Shown in pieces: positions 18,155-28,330 of a stretch of 64,000 nt of DNA; positions within the stretch are counted from its first letter, which is position 1, and the number at the start of each line of letters is the position of its first letter. The stretch is taken from contig JADJFA010000001.1 in assembly GCA_016708875.1 (NCBI GenBank), positions 310,001 to 374,000 on the forward strand, written 5' to 3'. This stretch comes from Lewinellaceae bacterium (GTDB lineage: Bacteria; Bacteroidota; Bacteroidia; Chitinophagales; Saprospiraceae). The translations under genes were made by a program, and so were the position numbers. The notes below the pieces were generated by a model, which saw only the letters and a list, made by a program, of their open reading frames with translations, did not search any database and had not been told where the DNA came from.

Positions 18155-18297
18155 CCAGAGGGACGGGATATCGGTAGAAATGGTATTTTCGATGAAAAAG
18201 CGTGCCGCAGGTACGCTATCTAAAAATCGCATATAGCGTACCTACGGCACGCCAATCGCATTTTCATCCGTTTTCTACCGAGATTCAGTCCCTCTGG
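18155..18297. repeat. REP/MITE-like imperfect inverted repeat
   Basis: Arms of about 65 nt (18155-18219 and 18233-18297) are roughly 80 percent complementary. The outer ends are CCAGAGGGAC and the inner stem is CGTGCCGCAGGTACGCTAT with a short loop. It looks like a mobile or once-mobile palindromic element. No transposase gene lies nearby. Confidence 0.7.
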
Positions 18298-18334
18298 ACT
18301 TTTGAAAATTTCTAGATGATTCAAACTTCTGCGC

Positions 18335-18371
18335 AAAAAAAAGCCCTTCCCGATTTAACCGGGAAGGGCTT
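18335..18371 (-). terminator. Rho-independent terminator of the lipoprotein gene
   Basis: Stem AAGCCCTTCCCG with CGGGAAGGGCTT, followed on the minus strand by eight T. It belongs to a series of near-identical GC-rich terminators at the ends of the minus-strand genes. Confidence 0.9.
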
Positions 18372-18397
18372 GGAAGGGATACGTTTACTACTCGCGC

Positions 18398-19000
18398 TTA
18401 GTCCTTACTAAACGACATTACAAACTTAATATCCTCCAGTTTCTTGCTGCTTCCGCCCATATTGAAAAGCGTGCAACTCGCCTTACCGCTCACTTTTTGA
18501 TAAATCCCAAACGGGGTCTCCTGACGCTCCGTAGCAGTCACTTCAAAGGAGGCATTTACCTGACCGCTTGCATCAGATCTCCAGAGTTCTGTTCCATCCC
18601 AGTGCCGCACAAGCACTTGGCCAGTAAGATCGCCAAATGAATAGGCGCCCGTATGGAAAAGCCCGGAAAAGTCTTGATCCACATCCGCACAATCGCCGTC
18701 AAACAAATTGGGGAAATAGACTTCAAAATAAGGAGCATCAATGGGGTCGAATGCACCAATGCTACACCCATAAGAATAAGTGCAAAAGGGGACTCCAATG
18801 CTGGCATCTATGGAGTTTGACATTTGATAATCCCCAGTGGCATCTATCTCTAAGAGATTGGTTTGTCCGTCGAGCTTTCCGTAGAAATAGTACTCTGCGT
18901 CCGATACATTATCGGGGTCTTTGCTGTCTTTTTTACAGCTTGAAAGAAGGACGATGCCCATCAGCATCATGCATTGGAGAAAAGAGATTTTTGAAAACAT
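18398..19000 (-). CDS. Putative lipoprotein
   Basis: 200 residues. The N-terminus MFSKISFLQCMMLMGIVLLSSCKKDSKD is a lipoprotein signal with lipobox LSSC. The mature part is acidic and strand-rich (AEYYFYGKLDGQTNLLEIDATGDYQ, SFEVTATERQETPFGIYQKVSGKASCTLFNMG) and carries four Cys, which may pair. No family is recognised; the fold looks like the small beta-sandwich lipoproteins of Bacteroidota. It lies between two T9SS cassettes, with a perfect palindrome directly upstream and its own terminator downstream. Confidence 0.75.
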   Translation of the reverse strand: MFSKISFLQCMMLMGIVLLSSCKKDSKDPDNVSDAEYYFYGKLDGQTNLLEIDATGDYQMSNSIDASIGVPFCTYSYGCSIGAFDPIDAPYFEVYFPNLFDGDCADVDQDFSGLFHTGAYSFGDLTGQVLVRHWDGTELWRSDASGQVNASFEVTATERQETPFGIYQKVSGKASCTLFNMGGSSKKLEDIKFVMSFSKD

Positions 19001-19030
19001 GGTTAAGTTATTTTTGAATTTTTAGGTAAA

Positions 19031-19114
19031 CGTTTGACTCATATTGCTTCGGCCAACACCTCGGAGGTTTTCGAAAACCTCCGAGGTGTTGGCCGAAGCA
19101 ATATGAGTCAAACG
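19031..19114. repeat. Perfect 84-nt palindrome
   Basis: Every base from 19031 to 19072 pairs with 19073-19114; there is no loop (centre TTCGAA). The inner part is ACCTCGGAGGTTTTCGAAAA, shared with 62845-62910 and nearly with 51091-51122; the outer part is specific to this site. It lies between the leucine-rich repeat gene and the lipoprotein gene. Confidence 0.9.
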
Positions 19115-19158
19115 AGGAAATGGTAAATTACTTACCCTCTGGCTTGGGTTTATTTGCA

Positions 19159-22100
19159 TTACTCCGCCACTACAATCTTCCCGGTAAACACTCGGTGTTG
19201 CCCATTGCTGATCCGGAAAAAGTACAAACCACCCGGCAGCATATCCCGCCGGAACTCAAACTCCCGGCCTGAAAACTCCGCTGAACGCAGTACACGACCA
19301 GAGGCATCAAACAACTCAAAACGTTTTTCTCCGGCAAGGAATGACTCAGAACGGAAAATCGCCACATCGCGGGTCGGATTGCCCAGCACCTGCCAAAGAT
19401 TGGCGTGGGTTTGGGCTTCGTCCACACTGACCGTCAGTTTGCCAATGCTATGGTAAACCCAATTTGTCCAAATTGGCCAGTTGAAATCAAATATGATTTT
19501 GGCAGAATTATAAATCTCTGTTCCATCTGTCAAGTTGGATTTTGGGGAAATGCTAAAGCTAAAATATCCATGGGAAGCTGGCTCGTCCACATTACTGTCC
19601 GGCAGCGCGATGGGCAAAAACAACACTTCGAGATTTTTTCCGCGAAGCTCCCAACTACAGGGATGAGATGCGCCCTCCGACTTGAACGTGTTGATATCCA
19701 AATGGTCAGACAACTGGTCAAGCAACTGCACTCGGAACGCTGTATCCGTGCCCGTATTCTGGAAATCAATGGTGTAGGAAATGGGTTGAGAAGTAGAGAT
19801 AATCTGCTCAAAACCAACACCTGTCGGCACGGCGGTTTTGCGGTTGGGGTCGTATGCCTGAACGACCTGGCGACAGTCAAAATCATACTCCACCGGCCCA
19901 TGGTCGAGCCAGAATGCGTTGATCAGTCCAGGGGTTAGTCCGCCGCAATTTTCGAGCGCAACAGATGTTTGTGTGCCATTATTAAATTTGGTGGCTTCCA
20001 TGCGCCACGTAGACCCGTCGGCAGGGAAATCGAAGGACAAACTTTCCTGCATATTCAAACTGAAGGCGTTATTGTATTCCACCAATTCGTTGCGAATGAT
20101 CTTGTATTCGTGCCAAGCCAGCGTCGGCGCATCGCCGATGTTTTTCAGGCCGAGTCGCACGATCGTGTCGCCCACACATTTAGCCGAGAGCTAATTTCGG
20201 AAAAGGCCACTCCGGTCGTTGGGCAAGGATTGTCCATGGCCGCAAACGCTTCCCAACAGAGGGTTTGACCCAGCAAAACGTATCGCATTTTGTTTTTACC
20301 GTCAGTTTCACTTGAGCCGTTTCAAGGGGATTCAGGTCGCCGATTTCGAAATAAAGCGTGTCGCCGTTTTGTCCGCTCATCAAAGGATCGGTGCTCAGGA
20401 GCCAAAAACAGGTGGCATCACGACCGCTATTTTTCCGCCTTCTGCCAATAGGGCGCCACTATTATGGACGGTTACTTGCAGGCTCGGAATTGACCAAACA
20501 GCCTCGAAAATTGCTCGGTAAATTGAGTTTTACGTTCAATTCCGGGCACAACACTTTGGGGGATAAAAAGATGGATACATGCGTAGAATCGCCCCCATTA
20601 CTGGCCACGTAGTTCTGCCTGACTTCACAAACGTTCCAATGTCCGTTGCTCAACTGCGGCAACGTGATCTGGAAAGGAGGAGTGTCAAAATATCGAAATT
20701 TTGCCAGGCCGTCGGCAGCGGTAGGTTTCAATGTGTTTTGGTCGCCGCCCATAAATCTTACCGGGAAATCTGCCACTGGCAATCCGGACGAGCAGGTAGC
20801 ATTTTCATCCACAAGCACTTCAACGGTGACAGCGGTACTGGCACAAAGGGCGGATACTTCCTCAGGGGAGTTGCAGCCGGGAGCATTGTTTCCCAGCCCC
20901 ACGCTATCGGGACTGGGTGGGTCAGATATGAACAAACACAAACCTAGAATGGCGCAATCTGACAGGGATTGGTTTCCGTATGCAAAAAAGTCCCAGCCTA
21001 TAGAAGTCAGACCGCTCAGGCCGTTCAAACTAGTTAATACTGGATTGTCGTATAACCGAACCCCATTGGTAATTTTTGTTACATTTTCCAGGCCATTCAA
21101 ACTTGTCAGTACAGGGTTTGCTGCAATTTCAACATGCTGGAAGGATGAAGAACCTTGCATACCATTCAGGTTTTCCAGCGCAGCGTTTTGTTCGATATAA
21201 ACATCTCCTGTGACAGATACGCTTTCCAACCCTGACAGATTTTTCAATTGGGACGTATTCGTAAGCCATAGATTGCCCAGGGAACTTAGGCTTGTCATAC
21301 CACTAAGATTGAACGCTAGGTTACTGGTACCCCCAAGACCGAGACCGCCCAGCGAAGTGAGATTGCCCAAACCGGCAAGGTTCTGCAAGTTGTTGTTGTT
21401 TGCCAGAGACAAGGAGGCGCCAATTGTTGCAAGATTTTCCAAACCGGTCAGGGAGAGCAAAGACGGATTCCCGTCCAGGATCAAATACCCATTTACAGCG
21501 TTAAGGTTTTGAAGCCCATTCAAGCTGGTCAGTAAAGGATTGTTGGCGATGGAAATTCCCCCACTGGCGGTAATGTTTTCCAATCCTTGCAAATCAATTA
21601 TTGAAGGATTGCGGCTGATATCAAGGTGATTCACCGAGGCGCTATTGGGGTTGAGCCCATTCAAACTGCACAGCAAAGCGTTGTCCACAATGCTGATACC
21701 TATGCCGAGCGGGCCATTAGTAAGGTTGATGTTTTGGAGGCCTTGCAAATTAGTCAAGCCGTCCATATTTTCAATTGTCAAGCCTCCGACCAAGGTGGTG
21801 ACATTCGCTAAATCGGCCAAAGTGGTTATGACAGGGCTACCGGAAATTTTGAAACCACCATTCAGGCTGGTGGTATTTTGAAGCGCACTCAAATTGGTCA
21901 AAGCCGGATTGTCGACGATTTCGAGAGAGCCATTAAATGTAGAAAAGTTGCCCAAAAACCCTAAATCCGTTAGCATGGGGTTGTTACCAATCCGTATGTA
22001 CTCTGTAATATTATTTAGGTTTTGGGCTCCTGTCAAACTGGTCAGTTTTTGATTGTTGCCCACGATTATGGCATATGCCGAGCTGAGGCTTCCCAAACCA

Positions 22101-22600
22101 TTTAATGACTGAAGAACAGGATTGTCCAAAACCCTGAACCAACCGCCAACGGTGGTCAAATTGTCCAGTCCGCTCAAACTGGTGAGTGCAGCATTGGTCT
22201 GCCAGGTTGAGCCTCCGATCAGCACATCGTACCCTACCGTTGTCAGGTTGTTCAAGCCGTTCAAATTGCCGAGCACTACGTTGTCTTCAATTCTCAATGT
22301 GCCACCAACACTTGTCAGGGTATTCAAGCCAACAAGGCTGGAGAGTGTATTACTGTTCCGAATATAAAGTGTGCCTCCTATCGAAACAAGCCCGTTCAAT
22401 CCGTTTAGGTTGGTGATGTCCCCCCCCTGAGGGTCAATGGTCACATCCCCTTCGATCATGGTGCAACCCGGGTAATTTGTGTGAAAACTGTTGATTTGCG
22501 CTTGGGAGTTGAACGTAATGCCATTCGGCAAACAAGACTGCCCATGCACGTTCAGGCTAATTAAAAGGGCTAAAAGAGCAATAAATGATGTCTTTTTCAT
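19159..22600 (-). CDS. T9SS-secreted leucine-rich-repeat-like protein (several frame breaks)
   Basis: About 1,140 residues once joined. The start at 22600 gives a clean signal peptide (MKKTSFIALLALLISLNVHG). About 20 repeats of 22-24 residues follow (SLNGLENLTxVGGxLxIxxNPxL), a right-handed LRR/receptor-L-like solenoid. A module with YDPN...VDFQNTGTDTAFxVxLLD (the same module as in the FG-GAP protein) precedes a T9SS sorting domain (LWQVLGNPTRDVAIFRS ... GLYFFRISNGQHRVFTGKIVVAE). Frames change near 20468, 20425, 20275 and 20195; two are one-T deficits in T runs. Four breaks in 300 nt against none in the 2-kb solenoid suggest a locally poor stretch of sequence. Confidence 0.82.
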
Positions 22601-22680
22601 GGTTGGAAAGGAAAAGGGCTTTAAAAGGAAAGGGCGCATGGTCCGTTTTGGGTGGTAGACGTTTATGGTTGTTCTTTTGC

Positions 22681-22712
22681 CATTCATCTCCATCAAGGTT
22701 CGATTTGTAACC
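22681..22712 (-). promoter_or_regulatory. Predicted ECF-sigma promoter, site 2
   Basis: Minus strand: GGTTAC (22712-22707), 18 nt, GATGAATG (22688-22681), 81 nt before the leucine-rich-repeat gene start. It rules out the longer in-frame start at 22696, which would overlap the promoter. Confidence 0.7.
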
Positions 22713-22857
22713 GTGTTTCACATTTATTTTGATGCTTTTTCCTACCCTATGAGGTTTTGAAAAGCACCGATATGTACCTATCTGTTAGCACCCTTTAATT
22801 ACCCAAACCGCCTCGAACAAATAATTCTGCGTTTGTCCGGCGCTAACCCCAGCCTTG

Positions 22858-22979
22858 TCATCTTGTCGAGACCCGTCCGCATCAAGTGCGCTTTGGACGA
22901 GTATTTGCACAATCGAGCATTCAAAGGTGCAAATACTCGTCCAAAGCGCACTTGATGTGGACGAGTCTCGACAAGATGA
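22858..22979. repeat. Inverted repeat with 53-nt arms
   Basis: Arms 22858-22910 and 22927-22979 match at 51 of 53 positions, and both mismatches can pair as G-U on one RNA strand. Each arm contains GGACGAGTATTTGCAC. It lies upstream of the leucine-rich repeat promoter and beyond the terminator of the previous gene. Confidence 0.85.
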
Positions 22980-23036
22980 TACTGTTGACACCTGGAAAGG
23001 CATCAGGAGATTTGTGTATATACCATAGGTTTCGAC

Positions 23037-23071
23037 AAAAAAAAAGCCCCTCCTGAATTAACAGAAAGGGC
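23037..23071 (-). terminator. Terminator of the Ig-like T9SS gene
   Basis: Stem AGCCC(C)TCCTG against CAGAAAGGGCT (two mismatches), followed by nine T on the minus strand. Confidence 0.8.
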
Positions 23072-23107
23072 TGGATATTTTTTGGAATATACGTTTCGGC
23101 TAAAACG

Positions 23108-24490
23108 CTATTGTTTCACAAACCTCTCCGTGACCAGCACTTTGCCATTTGAAACCACTTGCAAAAAATACAAGCCTGAAGGCAAGTCGCCCGCCTGAAC
23201 TGTTTGTGTTGCATTGCCAGATTGGATCACGAGTTCCTGTAGCACTTGCCCTGTAATGCCAACGATACGGAAGATTAAACCGTGCGATGCAGGCTCTGGG
23301 AGTTCAACATGGAATGTACCCGTATTGGGGTTGGGGAAAATGTGCAGCCCAGGAAGATCAGGATTTGCACCCCAAACCCCTACCACTTCACTCGCCCGGA
23401 AACGGACAATCCTGGTGGCGGCAAAACCGTCGCCCAAGAAATCATCTTTCGCCTTGAAAAGTATCTGATGTGGTTGTGTTCGGACGTGTTCACTTTTTAC
23501 CGTCCAGGAAAACATACCCGTGTTGGAATTCGGAACAAATGTGGCTTTTTCCTGAAAAAAATCTTCAAAAAGTCCCCCTGAAGCCGTCAAAGTGAGCGTT
23601 TGTCCGGGATCCGGATCCGTAGCAATTGCCTGAATCTGAACGATCTGCCCAACGGTGACCTCCACAATTTCGTCCTCGCTTATATCCGGTATCAGAACCA
23701 ACACAGGTGGCGTATTCGCCAACTCGGATACCTCAATAAACAAGTCACGCCTGGTTTCTTCCACCAAAATGCCATTTCGGTAAGCGCGAACGACTATTGC
23801 AATACAGTAGTGGCCAGGAGCCTGTGGTGCATCCCAGGTAAATTTACCGGTTGCCGGATCCAATGATATTTGATTTTCCGGATTGGGCACGATTTGGTTG
23901 GGCCAGGAATAATTCGGCACCAATTCACCAACACCTTGCATGGGAACCGCCAGTTCATACACCAAACTGTCGCCATCGGCATCAAAAGCATTGGGCACAT
24001 GCACAAACGGGAGGTAAAGGGATGCAATATCAACAGGTGGTTCTAAAAAGACCGGAGAATGGAGCGAACCAGCGGCATCCGGCAGCAAGCGAACCATTGC
24101 CTCCAAGTGAAAAGGAATGTTGTCAGAAGCAGGAGGATTGACATTTATGATGCCCGATGAGCGGTTTTGGTCCGTCATCGAAATCCAATAAACGCCTTCG
24201 GCAGCGTAGGTGTAGTGGCCGATGTAAATATTCTTCTTGATGTTGGCCCCAACGATTTCACCCGTGCCGTTGCTTCGTGCAACCATTGTGCAGTTCCCAT
24301 CACCCCAGCAAAGCAACAGCGAATCTCGGTCGGCATTAACCGAAGTGGCTTTGGTGTAGGTGACAATGGTAGCCATGACGCCCAGACCGCCCGTTTTTTG
24401 GAAAACGATTTCTCCAGAAAGGTTGTGGGTTGCGGATAAGGTGTTCGCCAAGAACAACAGAAGGAAAGCGGAGCAGATTTTTTTGTGCAT
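23108..24490 (-). CDS. T9SS-secreted protein with cadherin/Ig-like domains
   Basis: 460 residues from the ATG at 24490, giving a signal peptide (MHKKICSAFLLLFLANTLSA). The N-terminal region (THNLSGEIVFQKTGGLGV...ITYTKA-like strands with a conserved CWGDG) matches a module common at the start of Bacteroidota surface proteins. Cadherin-like parts follow (NAFDADGDSLVYELAVP, TPPVLVLIPDISEDEIVEV). The C-terminus is a T9SS sorting domain (IFPNPNTGTFHVELPEPA ... LPSGLYFLQVVSNGKVLVTERFVKQ) strikingly like that of the FG-GAP protein, pointing to recent duplication or gene conversion. Intact frame. No ECF-type site was found before it. Confidence 0.85.
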   Translation of the reverse strand: MHKKICSAFLLLFLANTLSATHNLSGEIVFQKTGGLGVMATIVTYTKATSVNADRDSLLLCWGDGNCTMVARSNGTGEIVGANIKKNIYIGHYTYAAEGVYWISMTDQNRSSGIINVNPPASDNIPFHLEAMVRLLPDAAGSLHSPVFLEPPVDIASLYLPFVHVPNAFDADGDSLVYELAVPMQGVGELVPNYSWPNQIVPNPENQISLDPATGKFTWDAPQAPGHYCIAIVVRAYRNGILVEETRRDLFIEVSELANTPPVLVLIPDISEDEIVEVTVGQIVQIQAIATDPDPGQTLTLTASGGLFEDFFQEKATFVPNSNTGMFSWTVKSEHVRTQPHQILFKAKDDFLGDGFAATRIVRFRASEVVGVWGANPDLPGLHIFPNPNTGTFHVELPEPASHGLIFRIVGITGQVLQELVIQSGNATQTVQAGDLPSGLYFLQVVSNGKVLVTERFVKQ

Positions 24491-24544
24491 TTGTATTGGA
24501 TTTGATTGAAACAATAAGACACAAGTGACAAGCAATTGGCTTCT

Positions 24545-27500
24545 TTACCACAATTTTTCACTGGTTCCTTCAACCGCGCCAACTTGCTGTCCAATAGCCG
24601 CACGAAAAGCCTGCATTTCAGCGCGCATTTCGTCGAGTTGGGTTTGAAGCGATTCGTTTTGTTGTGCCAGAACGCCTAGTTGGGCATTTTGCATTTTCAA
24701 AGTTTCAATTTGGGCTTGCTGTTCTTGTATTGCTTTTGTCAACACGGGGATTAAGGCATCGTACTTCATCGCGTAATATTCTTCCTCGTTTTTGGGCGCA
24801 ATAACTGATTCGGGCACAAGGCTTTCCATGTCCTGAGCAACAAAGCCCAAAATTCGCCCTTGTTCAGAATTGTCTTTCCAATAATACTGAACGGGCCGCA
24901 TCGACATTACCTCATTAAGGCCGTAATTGATTTTTGAAATGCCGGATTTGAGCCTGCTATCAGAGGTTTGAATGACCCCGTTGCAAGCCCAAACTTCTTT
25001 CCATTTCGATGCTGCATTGCCGAGCGTGGCCAGGCAGTTGCTTCCTGGCAAGACCTCCGTAACGGCGCCGTTGCCCAGCCTAATCTGGTTGTTCGCAGTT
25101 GCCGTTGCTGAATACCCAACTGCAGTCGCGTTGGTAAGTCCGGGGGCGGCTACGTCTGCTCCGGCGCCAATTGCGGTATTGTAAAATCCGCTGACATTGT
25201 TTCGAAGCGAATTCATACCCATGCTGGTATTGCCGTAGCCAGAGGTGTTCCGTACGAGGGCATTATTGCCCATAGCTGTATTGAAATACCCTGTATTGTT
25301 TGCAAGAAGAACACTTGCGCCAGAGGCCGTATTGTTGTGGCCCGACGTGTTTTCCGGGAGTGTATTGGCGCCCGTTGCTGTGTTGTAAGCTCCGGTCGTG
25401 TTTTTTAAAAGTGTGCCTGCGCCCAATCCTGTATTTAAATTTCCATTTTCATTGGACCAAAGCACCCTGTCTCCAACAGCAGTATTGGATAATCCGATAT
25501 TATTCGCCGGAGTGGCGCTTCCTTTGAGTGCTTCAAATCCTAAAGCGGTATTGAAAGTTTCGCGGCCTGTTGCTCGGTCGTCGGCATTTTGCATGGCTGC
25601 AAAACCGATGGCCGTGCTGCGGCTATTGGCTCGGTTGGAGAAGAGCGAGCTGGTTCCGAATGCTGAATTATTGTTGCCGGAAGTATTTTCAACGAGTGCA
25701 TTGGCGCCAGTTGCGGTGTTATTAGCCCCTGTATTAAGCAACTGATTTACATTGCCTTTGAGGGCATTGGCTCCATTGGCCGTGTTGTTGTCGCCAGTGG
25801 TGTGGAAAAACATCGCACCAAATCCGGTAGCGGTGTTGAATGCTGCATTGTTGTAATAAAGCGAGCTCACTCCAACGGCTGTGTTGTTGCTACCACTTGC
25901 ATTGCTGGCAAGAGCACTTGTGCCAAGGGCTGTATTACCAGAAGCCTTATTTCTAAAAAGTGCGTCAACGCCAACAGCGGTGTTGAAGCCTCCCACCAGG
26001 TTGTCGTGCAGCGCGAAAAAACCAACGGCTGTGTTATTTGTTCCGGTCGTGTTATTTGGGAGTGCATAGGCTCCGTTTGCAGTATTGTAAACCCCGTTGT
26101 ATTGGCATAAAGTGCCTGATAACCAGTGGCGGTATTGTCGTCAGCAGTATTGGAAAAAGGGCTTCCATGCCAATGGCCGTATTGTTTTTACCCGTGGTAT
26201 TTAACCTGAGGGCGGTGTATCCAATGGCGGTGTTGTTGTTGCCTGAAGTGTTGGCGTAAAGGAGCCTGGCCCCGAGTGCTGAGTTGTTTGTTTCCAGTTA
26301 AGTTTTGGCCCATTGAAAATGCTCCATTTGCCACGTTTCTGTTCCCGACATTTACGCGTAACGCCTCTGAGCCTACGGCAGTATTGTAGTCATATTTCGT
26401 GCCCGTAGCGCCTTCAAAAGTATTGGCGCCCACAGCTGTATTTCCTACACCCGTCTGGTTATAATGCAGGGCACTGATCCCAACGGCTGTATTGTTGGCT
26501 CCGGTAGTGTTAAAAGAAAGGGCAATAGCGCCGTTTGCGGTGTTCCCTCCACCGCTATTATTGTTCTTGAGCGCATCTACTCCTGTGGCTGTATTGTCAG
26601 CTCCAGCAGCATTCGCCCAAAGTGCCTGATCTCCAATAGCGGTGTTGCGAAGCCCGGTGTTGGCTGAAGGTGTTGGACTTCCGAACAAGGCTTCGTAACC
26701 CAGAGCGGTATTACGGGTCGAGATGCCATTCGGAATCACCACGTTGTTTGCATTGTGCATGGCCTGGTAACCGATGGCGGTGCTGCGGCTGTTGGCACTG
26801 TTGTGCAGCAACGATTGGAAACCATACGCTGTGTTGTTGTCGCCGCCTTCGTTATTAAACATAGAATGATAACCCATGGCGGTATTCGCATGTCCAAAAT
26901 CTGCGCTGTTGTGTCCGTTAAGATAAAGAACATCTACGCCGACTGCAGTATTTTCTACCCCTTCATAGTTGTAAAATAGCGCTCCAAGCCCCAATGCGGT
27001 GTTTCGGAACCCGGTCGTGTTTCCCTGCAAAGCCGTCTTTCCCACGGCGGTATTGCTGTAGCCCGTACTGTTCAGGCGAAGGGTTGACAAACCAATGGCT
27101 GTGTTGTCGTAGCCGCTTACGTTGCCCGTAAGCGCGTCGAGGCCAAGGGCGGTGTTATCGCGCCCTGTGGTATTGGCATCGAGTGCAAAATAACCTACCG
27201 CTGTGTTCTGAGTCCCCGTGGTATTAGCAATGCCAGCTTCTTTTCCAACAAACAGGTTGAAATTGCCTGCGGCATCCTTTAATTCCAGCATGGTATTGCC
27301 GCCTACAGGATTATTTTTTTTCAGCACCAAGGCTCCTGTAATAGCGTTTGTGCCAGCAGGATTTATCCCCAAGTCCATCCGTACCTGATCGTTGTTCGAA
27401 CCGTCATCCACAACCACTTTTGTGTCGGACAATCCATCACAATCCTCTAGTAAATCACACGAAGCGGAGCTGCTGGAATCCACGCTCCCAGCGCGGAGCG

Positions 27501-27879
27501 CATAAGGCACCGAAAGCATTTCGGAAGTCCCTAATACACGATAATTACCGCCTCCAGCCGGGTCAATAGCTACCTCTAAAAAGCAGGGTTGATTGCTCCA
27601 ATCTATTTGTGAAAAGTTGCCGACAATCGGCTTCCCCCTTCCAATCTGAAGGTTGAACAAGCCGCCAAAATTCGTGGTGGCCTCAAAAGTTTCCGCATAG
27701 GCCACACGATCGGATAGCTCGCCCTGCAAAATCTTGAATTGAATGCTTATGCTGGCGTTCACAATTGGGTTGCCGTCATTGTCTCTTGCAATAGCCTGGT
27801 AGTTAATGGCTTGTGGTGTTTGTGCCGCAAGAAAAGTGCTGACGGTTATTGCCAGAAGAGAAAGTAAAATCTTTTTCAT
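24545..27879 (-). CDS. Tail-fibre-like surface protein with S74 chaperone domain (frame breaks near 26100-26290)
   Basis: About 1,110 residues. Signal peptide MKKILLSLLAITVSTFLAAQ, then a beta domain common in this group (TPQAINYQAIARDNDGNPI...YRVLGTSEMLSVPYALRAG). About 30 repeats of 16 residues follow (NTAVGxxALxxNTTGxx), similar to YadA-like head repeats. The end is an S74 intramolecular chaperone: SDSRLKSGISKINYGLNEV holds the self-cleavage Ser motif, then AQDMESLVP and a coiled coil (QEQQAQIETLKMQNAQL). It has no T9SS domain. Three breaks (extra A near 26290, one T short near 26160, one G short near 26095) are all homopolymer changes. Probably trimeric after self-cleavage. Confidence 0.85.
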
Positions 27880-28016
27880 CAACGTTAGATTTGAATATTT
27901 TAAAGGAATCAGGTCGGTATTATCAAAATAATGTTGCGCATTTATCGCCGTAAAACTAAAGTTCATCAATTATCTCTCCAATCTTCTTTGTTATAAACGC
28001 GCCTCGGTATTTTAAT

Positions 28017-28052
28017 CAAAAAAGCCCTCCCCCGAGTACTCGGGGGAAGGGC
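28017..28052 (-). terminator. Terminator of the deleted T9SS cassette
   Basis: Stem GCCCTCCCCCGAG with CTCGGGGGAAGGGC, followed on the minus strand by six T. It follows the stub at 28091-28135, not an intact gene. Confidence 0.85.
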
Positions 28053-28090
28053 GAGGTGCTTTTGGAATCTACCATTCGGCTAAATAAAAT

Positions 28091-28135
28091 CTATTGCTTC
28101 ACAAATTTTTTCACTATCTGTTTGTTGTCCTGGGA
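28091..28135 (-). pseudogene. Remnant tail of a T9SS sorting domain
   Basis: The minus strand reads SQDNKQIVKKFVKQ and a stop, the same ending as the neighbouring sorting domains (KVLVTERFVKQ, KVLAVDKFVKQ). Only the last 14 codons are left. They are joined directly to an ECF-type promoter and leader (28136-28190) and followed by an intact terminator. The body of the gene has been deleted. Confidence 0.7.
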
Positions 28136-28158
28136 TCTCAACCGCATTGGGCTTTACC

Positions 28159-28190
28159 CATTTATCTCAGACAAAATCCATTTTGTAACC
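28159..28190 (-). promoter_or_regulatory. Predicted ECF-sigma promoter, site 3 (orphan)
   Basis: Minus strand: GGTTAC (28190-28185), 18 nt, GATAAATG (28166-28159). The next 30 nt of leader align with the leader of site 4. It now drives only the T9SS stub and its terminator. Confidence 0.65.
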
Positions 28191-28259
28191 GAGGGCTTAA
28201 ATTTTTTAGAAAATTTTTACCAAAGCGCTGAAGTTGTGAAAACCTCATAGAATTTCGCA

Positions 28260-28291
28260 CAAAAAAGTCCTCCCGATTGAATCGGGAGGAC
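28260..28291 (-). terminator. Terminator of the FG-GAP gene
   Basis: Stem GTCCTCCCGATT with AATCGGGAGGAC, followed on the minus strand by six T. Confidence 0.9.
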
Positions 28292-28330
28292 GGGGGGGTA
28301 AAACGGAATCCGTCAGCGGGCCTAAAATCT

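Noticed and set aside
24545..27879. Trimeric autotransporter (YadA type)
   Set aside because: Head repeats look similar but there is no C-terminal YadA anchor barrel; an S74 chaperone domain is present instead.
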